Shown here: positions 1 through 7,040 of the stretch, one piece after another
Position numbering within the stretch: position 1 is the stretch's first letter
Layout of the letters: each line of letters opens with the position of its first letter
Assembly: GCA_014380545.1 (NCBI GenBank)
Contig: JACMJP010000047.1
Location: 1 to 9,306 of the forward strand
Direction of reading: 5' to 3'
Source of the DNA: Chitinophagales bacterium
Lineage (GTDB): Bacteria > Bacteroidota > Bacteroidia > Chitinophagales > BACL12
Length of the DNA stretch: 9,306 nt
The notes under the pieces: generated by a model
Databases searched by the model: none
What the model was told of the DNA's origin: nothing
The model's input: the letters and a program-made list of their open reading frames with translations, nothing else
Made by a program: the position numbers and the translations under genes

Positions 1-442
1 TGACTGCTCTCCATCACTCGGTTTAATTACAGTAAATGCACTGAGTGCCGCAGATTCAGTTTTAGTACCTGTGCAATGCGAATATTTTGCATTAGAAGGG
101 CTGGGAAAATTATTAAATACAGTAAAAATTGTTCAGAACAGGCTTAATAATAATTTACAGATAGAAGGTATTTTGCTCACAATGTATGATGCAAGATTAC
201 GTTTAAGCAACCAGGTTGTAACAGAAGTAAAGAGACATTTTCAGGATATTGTCTTTGATACAATTATTCATCGCAACACCAGGTTGGGTGAAGCTCCAAG
301 TTTTGGGAAACCGGTGATTATGTATGATGCTGATAGCACAGGCTCAGTTAATTATATGAATCTTGCAAGAGAGATATTACAAAATAATGGAAGTGTAAAG
401 ACAGATCCTGATAATGCATTTCTGGAGATCAGCCAGAATTGA
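1..442 (+). CDS. parA: ParA-family chromosome-partitioning ATPase, 3' part only
   Basis: The reading frame is open from base 2 to a TGA at 440-442, giving about 146 residues of the C-terminal part. It opens with DCSPSLGLITVNAL, the Walker B/switch II segment of ParA/Soj ATPases (usual form DCPPSLG; here S replaces the first P). It continues through the family pattern LEGLGKLL, GILLTMYDARLRLSNQV, and the block TRLGEAPSFGKPVIMYD, in which RLGEAPSxGxP is highly characteristic. ParA proteins are usually about 255-265 residues, so roughly 110 residues, including the Walker A KGGVGKTT loop, lie upstream of the window. ParA binds DNA non-specifically as an ATP dimer and moves ParB-bound origins. parB follows after 82 bp, as expected for this pair. 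The first ATG inside the window (77 bases in or earlier alternatives) is not the true start, because homology continues to the window edge. Confidence 0.95.
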   Translation, partial: DCSPSLGLITVNALSAADSVLVPVQCEYFALEGLGKLLNTVKIVQNRLNNNLQIEGILLTMYDARLRLSNQVVTEVKRHFQDIVFDTIIHRNTRLGEAPSFGKPVIMYDADSTGSVNYMNLAREILQNNGSVKTDPDNAFLEISQN

Positions 443-485
443 GTGGTTGAATAAAATTTTAGCTAATGAAATTAGTAAATAATTA

Positions 486-520
486 TAATTTGTAAATCGT
501 AATTCGTAATTTATAGTTTT
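486..520. repeat. Decayed 7-bp tandem repeat between parA and parB
   Basis: Five consecutive heptamers share a TAATTCG-like pattern: TAATTTG, TAAATCG, TAATTCG, TAATTTA, TAGTTTT. The period is exactly seven and the array stops five bases before the parB ATG. It resembles the short tandemly repeated heptamers known from cyanobacteria and seen between genes in some Bacteroidota. It sits in the likely leader of parB, so it is read into the operon mRNA. Whether it has any function is unknown; the degeneracy suggests an old array. Confidence 0.6.
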
Positions 521-524
521 AGTC

Positions 525-1430
525 ATGAGTAAAAAATTAGATCTTGGAAAAGGCATCAGGGCGTTGCTCGAAAATATGGATGCCGAGACATCTGAACTTG
601 TTGAAAAAACAAGAGCGGAAGTTTCTTCCACTAATTTTATTTCGCTTGAGGCAATTGAAATAAATCCCTTTCAGCCAAGAGCTGATTTTGATGAAGAAGC
701 ATTACAGGAACTGGCAAGTTCCATTAAAGTGCATGGAATTATTCAGCCCGTTACTGTAAGAAAACTAAATGCAACAAAATATCAGCTTATTTCAGGTGAA
801 AGAAGATTGCGGGCAGCAAAAATTGCCGGCTTAAAAGAAATACCTGCTTATGTGCGCAATGCAAATGACCAGGAAATGCTGGAAATTGCTTTAATAGAAA
901 ATATTCAGCGGGAAGATTTAAATGCGATGGAAATCTCAATTCATTTCAGAAGATTATTGGATGAATGTGATCTTACACATGAACAATTAGCGGATCGCCT
1001 TGGCAAGAACAGGACAACAATTACAAATTTTCTGCGCTTATTAAAATTACCACCTGATATTCAAAATGGTTTAAAGCAAAAGAAAATTACAATGGGGCAT
1101 GCAAGGGCGTTAATTAATCTGGATGATCCTGTCGGGCAAATTGCAATTTATAAAGATATCATTCAAAGGAATTTAACTGTGCGGGATGTGGAAGATATTG
1201 TTCGTGACTTTCAGAATAGTAAATCAAAAAGTGCAGGAGGAAAAGGTTTATCGCAAAAAACAATTCAGTCATCGCATCTGCCTTACGAATTCAGAAAAAT
1301 TCAGGATGAATTGTCTTCCAACCTCGGAACAAGGGTTATAGTTAAAAGAAATAAAACCGGTAAGGGAGAGATTGTGATTTCATTTTTTAGTGATGATGAC
1401 CTGTACCGCATAAAAGAAATCCTCGACTAA
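525..1430 (+). CDS. parB: ParB-family chromosome-partitioning protein
   Basis: The protein has 301 residues, a normal length for chromosomal ParB/Spo0J. It binds parS sites, spreads along DNA as a CTP-dependent clamp and is the partner of ParA. Visible landmarks in order: a short basic N-terminus with LDLGKGIRALL (the region that stimulates ParA); NPFQPR at 47-52; ISGERRLRAAK near 89-99, the conserved GERR box of the N-terminal nuclease-like/CTPase fold; IENIQREDLN near 124-133; a helix-turn-helix around 150-175 (LTHEQLADRLGKNRTTITNFLRLL, split here as LTHEQLADRLG and KNRTTITNF) followed by KITMGHARAL; a linker rich in K, S and Q; and a C-terminal dimerisation region from about 255. The ATG at 525 gives the standard N-terminus. 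parA lies 82 bp upstream and a DUF5683 gene 17 bp downstream. I found no canonical parS palindrome in the window. Confidence 0.97.
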   Translation: MSKKLDLGKGIRALLENMDAETSELVEKTRAEVSSTNFISLEAIEINPFQPRADFDEEALQELASSIKVHGIIQPVTVRKLNATKYQLISGERRLRAAKIAGLKEIPAYVRNANDQEMLEIALIENIQREDLNAMEISIHFRRLLDECDLTHEQLADRLGKNRTTITNFLRLLKLPPDIQNGLKQKKITMGHARALINLDDPVGQIAIYKDIIQRNLTVRDVEDIVRDFQNSKSKSAGGKGLSQKTIQSSHLPYEFRKIQDELSSNLGTRVIVKRNKTGKGEIVISFFSDDDLYRIKEILD

Positions 1431-1447
1431 GTTATTTTTGTGTTGTG

Positions 1448-2239
1448 ATGAGAAATTTTTTTTTCAGTGTATGTTTTTTATCTTCTGTTATTCTTTCTGC
1501 GCAAATTAACAGCGACAGTCTGCAGATTATTTTAAATGATACTCTACAAGAAGAATTTAGCACCTCTGATTCCGTAATTCAGTTTTTTGCCAATGATATT
1601 GATGGGGATAAACTTTTTATAGATACACCTGCACAAAAAAATTCTTTTATCGTTCAGGCATATCGTTTTCTTGATTCTATAAAATATGCTGCCGAAGATA
1701 CAGTTGTGTATTTTGCAAATGAAATATGGAATGACTCGGCGCATTCGCCCGGAAAAGCTGCTTTATTTTCTGTAGTGCTGCCTGGTCTCGGGCAAATATA
1801 TAATGGCAAGGTATGGAAGGTTCCTATTGTGTATGCAAGCCTGGGAACAGCAGGCTTCTTTATTTGGTACTGGGGTTCATACTATAATGATCTTAAAACT
1901 GCAATAATCATCCGGTTAGACGGTGATTCAACTACAATTGATGAATTTGCTGAAAATCCGAATGCCACTACTGAAGCTTTACTTGCTGAAGTTGAATACG
2001 CAAAAAAATATACCGATCTTTCTTATGTGGTTTTTTCTTTTGTTTATTTGCTAAATATTATTGATGCAATTGTTGATGCACATTTATATAACTTTGATGT
2101 GAGTGATGATCTCACAATGCACATTGATCCTTATGCAGGATTCAGCAAAAAATATTATACGCAAAATAATTACTCATCTTTTCAAACCGGAAATAAGATC
2201 CCTGTGTTTGGAATAAAAATTAATTTAAGCTTAAAATGA
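1448..2239 (+). CDS. DUF5683 domain membrane protein
   Basis: From the ATG at 1448 the product has 263 residues; an in-frame GTG three bases earlier is a less likely start. The first 18-19 residues (MRNFFFSVCFLSSVILSAQ) look like a signal peptide ending at SAQ. Residues 20-98 are polar, acidic and poorly conserved. The recognisable DUF5683 core starts near 100: PGKAALFSVVLPGLGQIYNGKVWKVPIVYASLG, with a hydrophobic segment at about 125-145. A second hydrophobic segment at about 190-207 (LSYVVFSFVYLLNIIDAIVD) is followed by the AHLYNFDVSDDL ending typical of the family. Function is unknown. The family is found next to parB and dapB in many Bacteroidota. The stop overlaps the dapB start as ATGA, which implies translational coupling. 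Envelope location is inferred from the signal and membrane segments. Confidence 0.88.
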   Translation: MRNFFFSVCFLSSVILSAQINSDSLQIILNDTLQEEFSTSDSVIQFFANDIDGDKLFIDTPAQKNSFIVQAYRFLDSIKYAAEDTVVYFANEIWNDSAHSPGKAALFSVVLPGLGQIYNGKVWKVPIVYASLGTAGFFIWYWGSYYNDLKTAIIIRLDGDSTTIDEFAENPNATTEALLAEVEYAKKYTDLSYVVFSFVYLLNIIDAIVDAHLYNFDVSDDLTMHIDPYAGFSKKYYTQNNYSSFQTGNKIPVFGIKINLSLK

Positions 2240-2973
2240 AAATTGCATTAATTGGATTTGGAAAAATGGGAAGGGCAATAGAAGTTGTTGCCGGTGAACA
2301 TAATGCTGCAGGTAATCAACCTCAGGTTGAAATAGTATTAAAAATTGATAAAGAAAATTTAAATGATCTTACGAATGAAAATATTCATAAGGCAGATGTT
2401 GCAATTGAATTCAGCACACCTGAAACAGTTATTCAAAATGTTTTTACATGTTTGGATGCGGGCGTTCCCGTTGTAATTGGAACAACTGGATGGTATGATC
2501 AATTGGATTCAGTAATTCAGAAATGCAAAGAAAAAGATTGCGCCGTAATGTATACACCAAATTATAGCGTTGGTGTAAACTTATTTTTTGAGATAAATAA
2601 ATTACTTGCGGAATTCATGCATAACCAACCTATGTATAATGTGAAAATTGCTGAAACGCACCATACAGAAAAAGCAGATTCGCCAAGCGGCACTGCATTA
2701 AAACTTGCAGGACAGATACTGGATAATATTACATCAAAAGAAAAATGGGTAAACCAGGTAACAACCAATAAAAATGAACTGGAAATAATTTCACAAAGGG
2801 TTCCAGGTGTGGCAGGCACACATGTAGTAAATTATATTTCTGAATTTGATGAAATAACAATCATTCATAAAGCACACTCAAGAAAAGGATTTGCACAGGG
2901 CGCACTCCAGGCTGCTATTTGGCTGAAAGGAAAAAAAGGTGTTTATACCATGAAAGATGTTTTGGGATTGTGA
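2236..2973 (+). CDS. dapB: 4-hydroxy-tetrahydrodipicolinate reductase
   Basis: DapB reduces 4-hydroxy-tetrahydrodipicolinate to tetrahydrodipicolinate with NAD(P)H, a cytoplasmic step of the diaminopimelate/lysine pathway that feeds peptidoglycan. The 245-residue length fits the shorter Bacteroidota form. Visible motifs: a Rossmann nucleotide-binding start IGFGKMGRAI (6-15); VAIEFSTPE (55-63); GTTGW (82-86); YTPNYSVGVN (106-115), the counterpart of APNFSVGVN; and ETHHTEKADSPSGTA (140-154), which holds the catalytic histidine (H142) and lysine (K146) and the substrate-binding SGTA. A late RKGFAQGA matches the family C-terminal region. The ATG overlaps the preceding stop (ATGA), so it is probably the last gene of the parA-parB-DUF5683-dapB transcript. 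No convincing terminator follows in the 194-bp gap. Confidence 0.97.
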   Translation: MKIALIGFGKMGRAIEVVAGEHNAAGNQPQVEIVLKIDKENLNDLTNENIHKADVAIEFSTPETVIQNVFTCLDAGVPVVIGTTGWYDQLDSVIQKCKEKDCAVMYTPNYSVGVNLFFEINKLLAEFMHNQPMYNVKIAETHHTEKADSPSGTALKLAGQILDNITSKEKWVNQVTTNKNELEIISQRVPGVAGTHVVNYISEFDEITIIHKAHSRKGFAQGALQAAIWLKGKKGVYTMKDVLGL

Positions 2974-3120
2974 AGTTGTCAGTCAGAAGAGTTCAATAGT
3001 AGAAGTATTTAGCAATATTATATTTATTATATGATATATTTATCATCCATAATCCATTGCTCACAACAAATTAAAAAATGACATCTCTTTGATAATTCTG
3101 CACAACATGATGTAATCAAA

Positions 3121-3148
3121 TTGTAAAAAATCTCCTTACATTTATACT
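3121..3148 (+). promoter_or_regulatory. Weak promoter candidate for the PKD/T9SS protein
   Basis: TTGTAA at 3121-3126 and TATACT at 3143-3148 are separated by 16 bp and end 19 bp before the ATG. The fit to the Bacteroidota TAnnTTTG -7 element is poor (only TA and one T), while the fit to a classic sigma-70 -10 box is better. A promoter is expected somewhere in this 194-bp AT-rich gap (2974-3167), which otherwise shows no gene and no clear terminator. Confidence 0.25.
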
Positions 3149-3167
3149 GATCAAAAAACACTCAGCT

Positions 3168-5420
3168 ATGCAGAAAAATTTACTTCTCTCCGCTGTGCTA
3201 TTCTTAACTGCACACAATTTATTTGCACAAACTATTGTATTCGAAGACGATTTTGAAAGCGGTTCCGGTAACTGGGCTTCATATGAAGACTGGGATGTAA
3301 CTGATGAATATGCTTTTAGTGGAAGTTACTCACTGACCGAAAGCCCTGATGATGATACCTATGAGGCAACGATTGAGCAAATCACTACAATGATCCCGAC
3401 TGTTGATCTTACACTTACATTAGATGCTGATGTAAAATTTAAAGCGATGCTTGATCTTGAGGAGGGATTTGATTTTACATATCTTGAAGTATCTATAGAT
3501 GCTGGTAGTACCTGGACAACAGTTGCAACATTTAATGGTGAAGATATGTTTGAATGGACTGAATATATTATCCCGCTCGGAGGTTTTGTTGGCCATCCTG
3601 AAGTGAAATTGCGTTTTCGTTTTGATCCTGATGATTTTGTTGAATATGATGGAATGTATATAGATGATATTGTTATCACAAAATATAATATTGATAATTC
3701 GCCTCCGCTTATTTTACATGATGCACTTATTTTGAACGAAGGAACACTTGAAGAAAATAATTTGAACGCAGATATAATTGATATTTCCGGAATTGCAAGT
3801 GCAGAATTATTTTATAGTGTTGATGGAAGTGCTTACACAAGTGTTGATGGAATAAATACAGCTTTTGATAATTATTTATTTACTGTTCCTGAACAGGAAC
3901 CAGGAGCATTTGTAGATTATTATATAACTGCAACAGATGATTACGGATCACCTAATACTGCTGTTAGTGATACCTTTACTTACATATCCGGAAATTACGT
4001 TTCCTATGATGATGCAACAGTGGATTTTGTATATGATGTTGGTGAACTTACCTTCAGAGAGGAAGTTGCTGTTAAATTTACTTTTGAAGGAGAAACTGAT
4101 CTTGTGGCTGCAGTTATAAGAAATTATACTGATCCCGGAAAATTAAATGATAGTATAACTATTCATGTTTGGGAAGATGATGGAGGATATCCGGGAGATG
4201 ATTTAATTACACCATTTACATTATACCCTGAAGCAACATTTTCTGCACCTTATATTGGAACAAAAATAGATTTGCGACCTTATGCAGATGTATTAAGCGG
4301 TATTGAAGGTGATGTATTTATTGGCTACTCATGCGATAGTGTTGCATGGTTAACTTATACAAGTACCGGTTTACTTAACAGGTCATATTACAGCTCCTCT
4401 GGATATTGGTATGAATTCGTCGGCGATTTTCATTTCCGTGCAATTACAAGTGAAATTGAAGGAGCGCCTGTTGCAAATTTCATGTATGATTTAGCGGGGG
4501 AACCTGTTGTTGAGTTTACTGATCTCTCTACATCATCTCCTGATGATTGGTATTGGGATTTTGGTGATGGGGTAACATCGTCGGCAACAGATCCTGTGCA
4601 TGAATATTTAAGCAATGGTACTTTTAATGTTTGTTTAACTGTTACAAATGATGTGGGTGAAGATTCTTATTGCGAGATCATAACTATTGATAGTTATCTT
4701 CCACCTGATGCGGAATTTTCTTTTTTTGGTGACCCTGTTGTTTCATTTAATGACGCTTCTGCAAATGACCCTTCCTCCTGGTATTGGATATTTGATGATG
4801 ACGAAACAAGTACCGAACAAAATCCTGTGCATACATATGCTGCAAACGGAGAATACTATGTGTGTTTAACAGCCTACAATGTAACTGGTAGCGATTCTAA
4901 ATGTTATCTGGTTACGATTGACGGATATGAAGTAACACCTGTTACAGATTTTACTTATGAAGTGAATGATAATGTAGCAAGTTTTACAGACCTTTCATTA
5001 AATACGCCAACGGAATGGAATTGGGTTTTTGGTGACGGTGCTTCAAGTGATTTGCAGAACCCTATTCACTTCTATGATGATGAGGGTGATTATGAAGTAT
5101 GTTTAACTACTGCGAATGGTGCAGGAGAAAATACAATGTGTAAAACAATTCAGGTTGTTGTTGATATTGAAGATGCAGCTTCAATGGGAATAACAATTTT
5201 CCCAAACCCGGCCAATGATTTCATACAGTTACAATTTGTGGAGACTGTTTCTGAAAAAAATATATCCATCTATAATTCAACGGGAGTGCTGATGCAGGAA
5301 ATGAATAATAACACACAAGTCTTATTTATAGATGTAAAAAAATACCCTGAAGGAATATATTACATATATATACAATATGGAAATACAAACGGAATAGCAA
5401 CTGTTAGTATAAATCATTAA
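3168..5420 (+). CDS. Secreted multidomain protein with three PKD repeats and a T9SS type A sorting domain
   Basis: The product has 750 residues. Residues 1-20 are a signal peptide ending in LFAQ. Residues 24-172 (FEDDFESGSGNW..., then a span ending MYIDDIVI) look like a MAM/jelly-roll domain of the type found in secreted peptidases and adhesins. Residues 180-275 resemble an Ig-like 'FYSVDG...YYITATDD' module, and 280-430 form an unassigned beta-rich region. Three PKD domains follow at about 433-508, 511-585 and 590-664, with WDFGDG (463-468), a degenerate WIFDDDE (540-546) and WVFGDG (619-624). Each PKD holds a Cys pair spaced C-x12-C (489/502, 566/579, 645/658). The C-terminus (676-750) is a T9SS sorting domain starting ITIFPNPANDFI, which marks export through the outer membrane and usually cell-surface attachment. 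No catalytic domain is recognisable, so adhesion or matrix binding is an inference. An intrinsic terminator lies 37 bp downstream. Confidence 0.93.
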   Translation: MQKNLLLSAVLFLTAHNLFAQTIVFEDDFESGSGNWASYEDWDVTDEYAFSGSYSLTESPDDDTYEATIEQITTMIPTVDLTLTLDADVKFKAMLDLEEGFDFTYLEVSIDAGSTWTTVATFNGEDMFEWTEYIIPLGGFVGHPEVKLRFRFDPDDFVEYDGMYIDDIVITKYNIDNSPPLILHDALILNEGTLEENNLNADIIDISGIASAELFYSVDGSAYTSVDGINTAFDNYLFTVPEQEPGAFVDYYITATDDYGSPNTAVSDTFTYISGNYVSYDDATVDFVYDVGELTFREEVAVKFTFEGETDLVAAVIRNYTDPGKLNDSITIHVWEDDGGYPGDDLITPFTLYPEATFSAPYIGTKIDLRPYADVLSGIEGDVFIGYSCDSVAWLTYTSTGLLNRSYYSSSGYWYEFVGDFHFRAITSEIEGAPVANFMYDLAGEPVVEFTDLSTSSPDDWYWDFGDGVTSSATDPVHEYLSNGTFNVCLTVTNDVGEDSYCEIITIDSYLPPDAEFSFFGDPVVSFNDASANDPSSWYWIFDDDETSTEQNPVHTYAANGEYYVCLTAYNVTGSDSKCYLVTIDGYEVTPVTDFTYEVNDNVASFTDLSLNTPTEWNWVFGDGASSDLQNPIHFYDDEGDYEVCLTTANGAGENTMCKTIQVVVDIEDAASMGITIFPNPANDFIQLQFVETVSEKNISIYNSTGVLMQEMNNNTQVLFIDVKKYPEGIYYIYIQYGNTNGIATVSINH

Positions 5421-5456
5421 AAAATATTTGAGCATTTATTAATTATGTATTTATTT

Positions 5457-5484
5457 AGCGGTGAAATTTTTTCACCGCTTTTTT
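5457..5484 (+). terminator. Strong intrinsic terminator after the PKD/T9SS gene
   Basis: The arms AGCGGTGAA (5457-5465) and TTCACCGCT (5471-5479) form a perfect 9-bp stem around the loop ATTTT, and a run of six T follows at 5479-5484. It faces the + strand and ends transcription of the gene that stops at 5420. The next gene's ATG begins at the very next base (5485). Confidence 0.85.
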
Positions 5485-5949
5485 ATGAATACTATTTTGC
5501 AGATAATAAACGAATCAGAGAAAATTCTTTTAATAGAATATAATTCTGGAGAATATGAAAGTGCTGTTGATCTGCGCCATGACATATTGCGCAAACCATT
5601 GGGTTTAGTATTCACTCCACAGCAGCTTTCTGAAGAAAAACATAATTATCACTTAGCATATTATAACGACAATATCTTAATTGCTTACTTAATGTTAGTA
5701 CCTGAAAATGATGGCAGAATAAAAATGAAACAGGTTGCAGTTGCAAATACATGGCAGGGAAAAGGTGTCGGATCTAAACTTGTTTTAGCTGCAGAAACAT
5801 TCTCTAAAGCAAAAGGATTTACAGTTTTGTATTGCCATGCAAGAGATAAGGCTGTTCCGTTCTATGAAAAATTGAATTATAATAGGGTAGGGGATATGTT
5901 CAGGGAAGTCACTATTCCGCATTACCAAATGGATAAAGAATTAACCTAA
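5485..5949 (+). CDS. GNAT-family N-acetyltransferase
   Basis: The product has 154 residues from the ATG at 5485. An in-frame GTG at 5461 would add eight residues but lies inside the terminator stem, so I reject it. The GNAT fold is clear: beta strands LAYYNDNILIAYLMLVP (56-72), motif A QVAVANTWQGKGVGSKLV (83-100) with the acetyl-CoA-binding Q-G-K-G-V-G at 91-96, and the motif B region FTVLYCHARDKAVPFYEKLNY (112-132). The N-terminal VDLRHDILRKPLGLV is shared with ElaA-like and related small GNATs. It would transfer an acetyl group from acetyl-CoA to an amine; the substrate is not evident. The stop codon directly abuts that of the convergent gene (0 bp between). How it is transcribed is unclear: no promoter fits well in the 64 bp upstream. 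Confidence 0.88.
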   Translation: MNTILQIINESEKILLIEYNSGEYESAVDLRHDILRKPLGLVFTPQQLSEEKHNYHLAYYNDNILIAYLMLVPENDGRIKMKQVAVANTWQGKGVGSKLVLAAETFSKAKGFTVLYCHARDKAVPFYEKLNYNRVGDMFREVTIPHYQMDKELT

Positions 5950-5981
5950 TCATTTACTAAATAATTTTTTAAAAAATGATT
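5948..5981 (+). terminator. Weak AT-rich terminator candidate for the GNAT gene
   Basis: The arms AATCATTT (5948-5955) and AAATGATT (5974-5981) pair perfectly across an 18-nt loop, and GTTTTTC follows on the + strand. The stem has only one G-C pair, so it would be unstable. It overlaps the GNAT stop and the 3' coding end of the convergent RlpA-like gene. The loop contains a second 14-bp palindrome (5964-5977) made only of A and T. Confidence 0.25.
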
Positions 5982-6519
5982 GTTTTTCAGGAAACGGAAA
6001 ATAATTGATATGGGGGAATTTTGGATACAATTGTTTTTCTTTTATATGCAGAAGATCTGTCCGGCGCATTTTTAATTCTTCAGTTGCAGGGAATTTATCA
6101 ATAATAAATTTTGGGCTCACTTCGGTTTTTGTGGGGTCAGGTATAATTTCAATTTTCACCTTTGTTAAACCGGCATGTGTATAATTTAATTTTTTTGCTG
6201 CTATAAGGGTAAGGTCAATACATCTTTTATTCCATTGAGGCATCCTGTCATTAATACGCAGGATGACTACAGAATCATTTGAAAGATTTGTAACCTTTAC
6301 CCAGCAGTTTAAAGGAAGGTATTTATGTGCAGCAGTCATTTTATTCTGTGTAAATATTTCTCCTGTTGCTGTTTTTCTTCCAACAAATTTATCATGATAA
6401 TAACTTGCGATACCCGTTTCTGTATATCCCGGCTTGTATTGTGCATATGCCTGAGATGAAAATAAACAGGAGAAAATAAAAATTCCGGTGTATAATATCG
6501 AAGCTCTTTTTCTTTTCAC
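5950..6519 (-). CDS. RlpA-like double-psi beta-barrel protein
   Basis: From a GTG at 6519 the product has 189 residues with a textbook signal peptide (MKRKRASILYTGIFIFSCLF, cleavage near AYAQ at 24-27). The longer frame starts with TTG at 6555, inside an upstream hairpin, and gives a poor N-terminus. The RlpA/DPBB domain spans about 34-126: TGIASYYHDKFVGRKTATGE (35-54), MTAAHKYLPL (61-70), VKVTNLSNDSVVILRINDRMP (74-94) and CIDLTLIAAKKL (100-111). The family's conserved acidic and histidine residues are present as E54, H65 and D91; RINDRxP is diagnostic, with M where G is usual. RlpA proteins are lytic transglycosylases acting on denuded peptidoglycan in Pseudomonas; activity here is inferred. 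Residues 130-189 are a basic, aromatic tail without a SPOR domain. No lipobox cysteine is visible, so it is probably periplasmic rather than a lipoprotein. It converges on the GNAT gene. Confidence 0.88.
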   Translation of the reverse strand: MKRKRASILYTGIFIFSCLFSSQAYAQYKPGYTETGIASYYHDKFVGRKTATGEIFTQNKMTAAHKYLPLNCWVKVTNLSNDSVVILRINDRMPQWNKRCIDLTLIAAKKLNYTHAGLTKVKIEIIPDPTKTEVSPKFIIDKFPATEELKMRRTDLLHIKEKQLYPKFPHINYFPFPEKQSFFKKLFSK

Positions 6520-6547
6520 AATCCCTGAATTTATATAGTAAATTATA

Positions 6548-6581
6548 AAGCGCAACTTAATTCAAATTTTAAGTTGCGCTT
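6548..6581 (-). terminator. Hairpin, likely terminator of the small T9SS-sorted gene
   Basis: A perfect 13-bp inverted repeat (AAGCGCAACTTAA at 6548-6560, TTAAGTTGCGCTT at 6569-6581) encloses an 8-nt loop. Read on the minus strand it lies 21 bp after the stop of the 6603-7001 gene and is followed by TTTATAATTT, an interrupted T tract. On the plus strand no T run follows. It lies 28 bp upstream of the GTG start of the RlpA-like gene, so it could also act as a leader hairpin for that gene. Confidence 0.55.
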
Positions 6582-6602
6582 CACAAATATGAAAAAATAT
6601 CT

Positions 6603-7001
6603 TTAATCTAACAATATAAAATTATGTGTTATATCGCCATGCGAAGTATGGAAAGTAATATAATATGACCCCAGTTCTATTCCCTCAAGAAGTATAATTT
6701 CAAAATCATCCCTCCCTATCAAATTATCTATTTCTACAATTTCACCTGTTGTTTTATATATCTGGTACCCGTAAACAGAAAGATTTACCGGGCTAACATG
6801 CATAGTTCTGTGAGTAACGGGATTTGGGTATATTTTTACTGTTCTAAATACTAGTCCACCACCAAGCGGTAAAGATTTTTCCTGTGCATGATCATTCAAT
6901 AAAAATTCAGAATGTTCTTCCTGAACATCGGTATTAACTGTCTGTGCTTGTATAGAAATAGTAAAAAGAATTAGTAAACCTAACAAAGTAAATATGCGCA
7001 T
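6603..7001 (-). CDS. Very small secreted protein, mostly a T9SS sorting domain
   Basis: From the ATG at 7001 the product has 132 residues (an in-frame TTG at 7007 is less likely). Residues 1-20 (MRIFTLLGLLILFTISIQAQ) are a signal peptide. Only about 35 residues (21-55), acidic and without known domain, separate it from a region that looks like a T9SS type A sorting domain: VKIYPNPVTHRTMHV (55-69), a central LSVYGYQIYKTTGEIVE (74-90) and the ending LGSYYITFHTSHGDITHNFI (110-129). KxYPNP plus the G-x-Y-hydrophobic C-terminus is the usual signature. There is therefore almost no cargo. It may be a small surface peptide, a structural sorting-domain protein or a remnant of a larger gene; the intact frame, signal peptide, promoter candidate and terminator argue against simple decay. 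No specific function can be assigned. Confidence 0.75.
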   Translation of the reverse strand: MRIFTLLGLLILFTISIQAQTVNTDVQEEHSEFLLNDHAQEKSLPLGGGLVFRTVKIYPNPVTHRTMHVSPVNLSVYGYQIYKTTGEIVEIDNLIGRDDFEIILLEGIELGSYYITFHTSHGDITHNFILLD

Positions 7002-7040
7002 AGGCAACAGTTTTTAATTTTAAAGGAGTAATTTCCCCGA

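Noticed and set aside
443..524. parS site near parAB
   Set aside because: I looked for the TGTTTCACGTGAAACA palindrome or close variants here and through the window and saw none.
377..631. Minus-strand open frame over the parA-parB junction
   Set aside because: It is antisense to both genes, and its N-Y-E-L-R-F-T-N-Y-like stretch is a translation of the decayed heptamer array.
3012..3045. Possible terminator after dapB
   Set aside because: The dyads here (around ATGATATATTTATCAT) are purely AT, imperfect and not followed by a clear T run.
5461..5484. GTG start for the GNAT gene
   Set aside because: The codon is inside the stem of a strong intrinsic terminator, and the extra residues (MKFFHRFF) are just its translation.
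6520..6555. TTG start for the RlpA-like gene
   Set aside because: It lies in the arm of a 13-bp hairpin and spoils an otherwise ideal signal peptide.
7002..7007. TTG start for the small T9SS-sorted protein
   Set aside because: An ATG two codons later gives a standard signal peptide.
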